DNA of 64,000 nucleotides from Chamaecyparis obtusa. Its lineage: Eukaryota; Streptophyta; Pinopsida; Cupressales; Cupressaceae. Both the position numbers and the translations under genes were made by a program. This document shows, in pieces, positions 59,550-64,000 of the stretch. The stretch lies in the NCBI GenBank assembly GCA_027943335.1, contig BSBK01006347.1, positions 310,001 to 374,000 of the forward strand, in the 5' to 3' direction. The first letter of the stretch is position 1, and the number at the start of each line of letters is the position of its first letter. The notes beneath the pieces were generated by a model. The model was not told where the DNA came from and searched no databases. It was given only the letters and a program-made list of their open reading frames with translations.

Positions 59550-60714
59550 CAACTTACCAATAACCTTTGATATTTTCATAAGGGCTGAGAATAGTCTCAT
59601 CCAAGCTAGGAAAATAGCCCCAAGGCCTCCAATACCTATCTTTCCAGAATTGCAGCCTATCCTTGAAGCAATTCTAGTTTTAGAATCTATTCCACTTGCC
59701 CCAGAGCCTTCCCAATAGGCTACTAGTGTATCTATGGATCAGTCCCAAAGGACATTAAAAATACCTTGAAAATTTTTACCAATGAGGTTGTTAACCTCAA
59801 AAGGAAGTAGTTACAGCCTTACCAACAACCTTACTAAGATTTTTATCAGGCTCAATACCAGAAAAATAAGCCCCCTTATCAATTAGGTCAGCAATGCCAA
59901 TCAAGGAACTATAACCAAAGAGCTAGCCAACCCTACAATCCTAACATTCCTATTACTTCTAGGGAGCTTGTTCCTGTACCAAAGAACAATATGGCACAAT
60001 AATATCAATGGTTTTTCTCATGAAACCAACAACACATTCAAGGAATACATCCCAATGGGTTTGGACGAGCTCTCATGGTGTAGAACAATATTATGGCTCC
60101 GCAAGAGATACCACAAGAGCCTAATATTCAACAAAGCCAACCAACTGCCTCAAGTGAGCTCAATACACCTGAGGTGGCTCTCATTAATTTTCAAAAGGAG
60201 GAGTTCTATGGGGTTAAGTTTTCCCTCAATGAAAATCAAAATTATGTCTCAGTTTTAGCTAACACAAGATCCAAGAAGAGGGCCATGACTGCAGACCAAC
60301 CAACTTCTACCAGTCAACAAACTTCAATTGTGGTTTCACAATCCAAGGATGTTCAAGATTTTCCTCAAAGACAACCTAAAGAGGTTAAGGATCCTGTAAG
60401 GGAAGCAAACTAACTTGCATCAGCACAACCAGAGGTTTCTATAGGAAAGGGGCAACCAAAGGTAAGCTTGGGTTCCTTCAATATTATAGAGAAAATGAAG
60501 AAAACTTCTATAAGTGTGCCCATGCTAGATACTTTAGCCATTCTTGGACAAAATAAAATAATGCTTGATGCTTTATCTAAAATTTTATTAAATCATAAGG
60601 ATGCTTCAGAAAAACCTAGATTTTTATTAGCTAAGGTGTCTCAAAAATATCAGCAAAATGAAAAGGATGGCTTGTAGCCTACCAATAACCAATAGGCTCC
60701 ATAGGTCAAGCCTC
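59550..60714 (+). pseudogene. Gag C-terminal part of outer Tat-type element
   Basis: Resumes the Gag frame (LPITFDIFIRAENS, IQARKIAPRPPIPIFPELQP) after the nested insertion. Downstream an open stretch (60093-60413, then 60468-60677) reads EVALINFQKEEFYGVKFSL, SKKRAMTADQPTSTSQQTS, and MLDTLAILGQNKIMLDALSK; these are linker-like. Stops at 60411 (TAA) and 60675 (TAG), then two TAG near 60700. Confidence 0.72.
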
Positions 60715-61094
60715 CTCCCTTTTATGTCACTCTTATCACTGGAAAATTTCTAGTACATAACTGTATGATTAACTCAGAAGTGAGTAGTTCATTCATATCT
60801 AAGTAGCTAGATGACAGCTTAGGGTTTCCTTATGAGCCTCTAGATAGGTCTGTTGTCCAATTAGATGGATCATTAGTCAGTACGGTTGAAGTGATAAAGG
60901 AGATAAGCCTCACCTTACATGAGTGTCCTAATTTATCAATTCCCCAAGATGTCTATGTTATTGATCTACCACCCTACTTTTCCATTTGCCTCATTAGAGA
61001 CTTTACTACTAGGTTGGGTGGATATCTTTTAGTAGATTGGTATCATTTGTATTTTAGGACTAGGTATGGTACAAGGGTTAGAATCAAATCATAA
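60715..61094 (+). pseudogene. Protease of outer Tat-type element, active site lost
   Basis: PPPFYVTLITGKFLVHNCMI then NSEVSSSF where the family has D-S-G: the catalytic Asp is Asn and the Gly is Glu, both by G-to-A change. The second conserved region is clear (VYVIDLPPYFSICLIRDFTT, LGGYLLVDW). One TAG near 60804. It is in frame with the preceding Gag linker. Confidence 0.8.
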
Positions 61095-61371
61095 TCCTTT
61101 TAAAAAGACCATGTGGAACCCTATACACCTAGTCCCATCAATTCCAATTTTTTGTTCCATGAACAAGAGCTTTTTGTTTCAGAACCAAAGACCACTACTA
61201 AGAATATTCCAGATATTACCTTGGATGAGTGGGAAAAAGAGAACCTAGAGGATGATCCCTTTAGAAACATGGAGTTGTTTGGCATAAGAATGTATATCAT
61301 TCATGAACAAAATACAATGATCCAAAATTTGATGAAAAAAAGGATAAGGACCCAGAACAACAAAAGAATGA

Positions 61372-61800
61372 TCTATGGTAGTTTTCTTTGATGGCGCCAG
61401 AAGAAAGATTGGTGCAGGAGGAGGGGCTATTCTGATTTCACCAAAAAAACAAAGGTATTACTTTGTTGTACACTTTTCCTTTAGCTACACTAATAATACA
61501 ATAGAATATGAGGCTTTGATTCATGGTTTAGAGTGGGCCAAAAAGAAAGGTATCAAGCATTTGCAAGTTTTTGGTGATAGTGAGGTGATAGTTAATCAGA
61601 TTTGTAATACTAACCTCACCAAAAATGATGTGATCAAGATGTACAAGCATAGATTTTGAGATCTGATTGAAGGATTTGATGCATTTAATCTAATCTCTAT
61701 TCCAAGAAATCAAAACAAGAAAGCAGACAAGTTGGTTGCTATGGGAGTCGAATATGACATTCCTAATGAGGTCAAGAACACTAAAGTGAAATATGTGAGA
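61372..61800 (+). pseudogene. Additional RNase H, placed before RT
   Basis: MVVFFDGARRKIGAGGGAIL, YTNNTIEYEALIHGLEWAKK, LQVFGDSEVIVNQI and IPRNQNKKADKLVAMG give all four catalytic acidic residues (D in FFDGA, E in IEYEA, D in FGDSE, D in KKADK). One TGA at 61657 splits it. It lies between protease and RT, unlike the remnant at 22320-25375 where the same domain follows RNase H. This is the best preserved catalytic site among the RNase H domains in the window. Confidence 0.88.
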
Positions 61801-62249
61801 TTTCTTGTAAGACCTTCAGTCATAGAGAATCAGGTAAGCTAGAAAGTCTTTGAAAGTGATGAACAGATGTCAATTTTTTTGATGGAAGAAGCTTAATTTT
61901 CTAATGCTAATCAAAGTAAACATGCTCGTCAATACAATGATCAAATGTTACAATTGAAAACTAACAAGTTTCCCAAGGGAATAATCATCCTTGAGTCTCT
62001 TTTTAACTCTAATGACTAGCTTAGAGGAGATAAGACAAGCACGACCGTGAAGAAGGAACATTATCAACCTATTGAGATACTCTAAGATAAGTTCCTCAAA
62101 CTTGGAAAGGTATGTACTCAACCAGAGAAACAAGATTTTCTCATTATGCCATGAATTTAGTGATGTGTTTGCATGAGAATATTATGACTTAAAAGGGTTT
62201 GACCCTCATTTATCTCAACATACTATTTAGCTTGAACCCAATGCTAAAC
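61801..62249 (+). pseudogene. Linker between additional RNase H and RT
   Basis: Reads in the same frame as the RNase H: VRFLVRPSVIENQVS, KVFESDEQMSIFLMEEA, LQLKTNKFPKGIIILESLF. Near 62155-62215 it changes frame and reads as the segment just ahead of a Tat RT. No known domain. Confidence 0.6.
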
Positions 62250-63020
62250 TAGTGAGACAAAAGAAAAGACCTATTAGTCCCAAGTTAGAGGTGTTAATGA
62301 AGACAAAAATAAGAAAAAAGATTGAGGCTAAAATTATATTTCCTATTAAGCATACTTCTTGTGTTTTTAACTTGGTGCCTGTTAGAAAAAAGAATGGTGA
62401 AATTCAGTTGTGTGTGGATTTGAGAGACATTAATTGGGCCTCACTTAAAGACCACCACCCACTTCCCTCCATGGAATAGATATTACAGTTTGTTTCAAGA
62501 TCTAAAAGGTTCTCATTGCTAGATGGGTTTTCCGATTACAATCAAGTCCTAGTAAAGGAGGAAGACCAGTAAAAAACAATATTTACCACTAAGTGGGGCA
62601 CCATGGAATATAGAAAGATACCTTTTGGGTTATCTAATGCTAGTGCAACCTTCTAGAAAGCCATGGAGATGGAATTTTCTGGCTTAATGTATAAATTTGT
62701 CCTATTTTATCTAGATGACATAACTATTTTTTCAAAGAATACTAATGATCACTTGGTTCATTTGAGACAAATATTTGAAAGATGCAGAGAATCCAGAGTC
62801 TCATTGAACCCCAAGAAGTGCATCTTTGTTGTCCATGAAGGTAGAATTCTAGGACATATTGTTTCTAAAGAGGGTACAACTATTGACCCTGAGAGAGTAA
62901 GTGCTATCCAGGCATTTCCATTACCAGCACACAAAAAAGGGCTACAAAGTTTCTTGGGGAGAATAAACTTCTTGAGGAGATTCATCCCAAATGTTAAAAC
63001 ATTGTTGAAGCCTATGAATT
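62250..63020 (+). pseudogene. Reverse transcriptase of outer Tat-type element
   Basis: RQKKRPISPKLEVLMKTKIR, VFNLVPVRKKNGEIQLCVDL, SLKDHHPLPSM, FSLLDGFSDYNQVLV, KIPFGLSNASATF, then the catalytic box FVLFYLDDITIFSKNTNDH with both Asp, RVSLNPKKCIFVVHEGRILG, TIDPERVSAIQAF and FLGRINFLRRFIPNVKTLLK. Stops are TAG and TAA at about 62477, 62570 and 62655. The frame is otherwise continuous. Confidence 0.94.
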
Positions 63021-63566
63021 AGATGCTTAAAAAGAATACAGCTTTCCATTGGACAAGTGAAGGTAAACATTTTTTTTAAGAAGTAAAATGGGAAATAGAA
63101 TCCGCCCCTACTCTAGTAAACCCCAACTTTTCAAAGGACTTCACTCTTTATACATTTGGGAATACTGACACCATATCTACCATGTTAGTTTAGCAGAATG
63201 ATGACAAACACTTGAGCAACCAGTGGCTTTCCATAGTCAAGGTTTGGATGGATATGAGTTGAAATACACCCCAGTGGAGAAGCATGTCCTAGAAATAGTA
63301 AGAAGTTTGAAAAAATTTAGACATTTTCTTTCTAATAATACACTTCATCTTATGGTTTGTCATCCCTGCATTAAAGATTTCCTTTTGAACACGGATTTGA
63401 ACCATAAAAGATTTGGTTGGATTACTAAAGTAATGGAATATGATGTTCAAATAAAAGTTACCAAGTTGATGAAAGGGAAAGGATTATGTGATCAAATGGA
63501 AGAAGGGAAAGATGACAACAACCAACAAGAGGAATATGTTGTCCTAATGAATCAAAATTTAGAATA
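63021..63566 (+). pseudogene. RNase H of outer Tat-type element
   Basis: Follows RT after a TAG. The first Asp position is lost (FTLYTFGNTDTIS). After a frame change near 63215 it reads GYELKYTPVEKHVLEIVRSL with the Glu, then LHLMVCHPCIKDFLL, RFGWITKVMEYDVQI and VTKLMKGKGLCDQM. The THPxxK and TKLxKGxGL-type wording is familiar from gymnosperm Tat-like elements. Catalytically dead. Confidence 0.85.
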
Positions 63567-64000
63567 GAATGTAAATCCTACAAGTTGGACAACAAAAATA
63601 AAGCACTACCTCATGACTGGTGAGTGTCCCCAAGGTCTTGATAGAGCCAAGAGAAGGTATATCAGGTTTTAAGCCATTCCTTTTGTCATTCTAGATTGTG
63701 TTTTATATAGGAAAGACTATAATAGTTTTTTTTAAAGATGTGTTGAGCCAAACCATATAGATAGAATTATGGAGAAATTTCATGATGGAGCATCTGGAGG
63801 CCATTTTGGAGAAAGGAATACTACTTTGTAAGTGATGAGAGAAGGGTATTACTGGCCTAACTTGCATAAGGATTCCTTTACCTAGGTAAGAAAATGTAAG
63901 AATTGTTCTTTATTTGTAGGAAAATAGAAGTTGATAGCCTTACCATTGCATCCTATCAAAGTAGAGCAACCCTTAAAAAAATAGGGGTTGAATTTCATTG
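63567..64000 (+). pseudogene. Integrase N-terminal part, cut by window end
   Basis: Zinc-binding domain FHDGASGGHFGERNT, REGYYWPNLHKDSFT and KCKNCSLFVGK with both His and both Cys, then the start of the core (PIKVEQPLKK, GLNFI). Stops at about 63670, 63735, 63830, 63882, 63925 and 63981. The rest lies beyond the window. Confidence 0.88.

Larger units (their letters stand above)
47697..64000 (+). mobile_element. Tat-type Ty3/gypsy element, interrupted and cut at both ends
   Basis: Plus-strand element in two parts, 47697-48372 and 59550-64000, split within Gag by the Athila-like element. Domain order: Gag, protease, additional RNase H, reverse transcriptase, RNase H, integrase. Its 5' LTR side is lost at the junction with the small inverted-repeat element and copia LTR; its integrase runs off the window. 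Stops are frequent in all domains. Confidence 0.88.

Noticed and set aside
1..64000. TAG reassigned or read through as glutamine in this genome
   Set aside because: TAG is confined to transposon frames that also have TGA, TAA, deletions and lost catalytic residues; deamination explains it without a changed code.

Overview
The window looks like intergenic DNA from a very large plant nuclear genome, most likely a gymnosperm such as a conifer. It is AT-rich and I find no convincing host gene in 64 kb. It is filled with decayed retrotransposons of plant-specific lineages: a Ty3/gypsy chromovirus, Tat-type and Athila-like Ty3/gypsy elements, Ty1/copia, and a plant L1-type LINE. A Tat-type element with the additional RNase H placed upstream of the reverse transcriptase also points to a gymnosperm; that part rests on my memory of such elements and not on a search.

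Layout. (1) 1-5685, minus strand: chromovirus with 5' LTR, initiator-Met primer site, gag, protease, RT, RNase H, integrase and chromodomain; the window edge cuts its 3' LTR. (2) 5686-11831: no recognisable gene, one CACATA-type microsatellite. (3) 11832-17626, plus strand: nearly full-length LINE with ORF1 and ORF2 in an ATGA overlap, flanked by a candidate 10-bp target duplication. (4) 17637-21101: unassigned. (5) 21102-26337, plus strand: remnant of a Tat-type gypsy element (RT, RNase H, additional RNase H, integrase). (6) 26338-37665, plus strand: a second Tat-type element nested in the 3' part of the first. It has two 1088-bp LTRs and a perfect 5-bp target duplication. It has lost protease, RT, RNase H and the integrase core, but keeps an antisense ORF with its own TATA-like box and two tandem-repeat arrays. 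(7) 37671-43743: unassigned AT-rich DNA with a long hairpin. (8) 43744-46692: rearranged copia element whose RT is split into head-to-head halves, with its 3' LTR. (9) 46701-47696: roughly 1-kb terminal-inverted-repeat element. (10) 47697-64000, plus strand: Tat-type element interrupted at 48373-59549 by a complete minus-strand Athila-like element with a third ORF of about 955 codons.

These elements do not work together as a system; they are layers of insertions. LTR divergence by eye suggests the chromovirus (about 10% different) is older than elements 6 and 10-inner (about 4-5% different). The strongest shared signal is the mode of decay. Long frames survive without indels but are peppered with stop codons, mostly TAG where glutamine is expected, and several catalytic Asp codons have become Asn. 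Both fit C-to-T change in methylated, silenced DNA.

The observations I would follow first are the antisense ORF at 34041-35266, the third ORF at 49601-52468, the two different positions of the additional RNase H, the copia inversion, the inverted-repeat element at 46701-47696 and the hairpin at 40379-40484.
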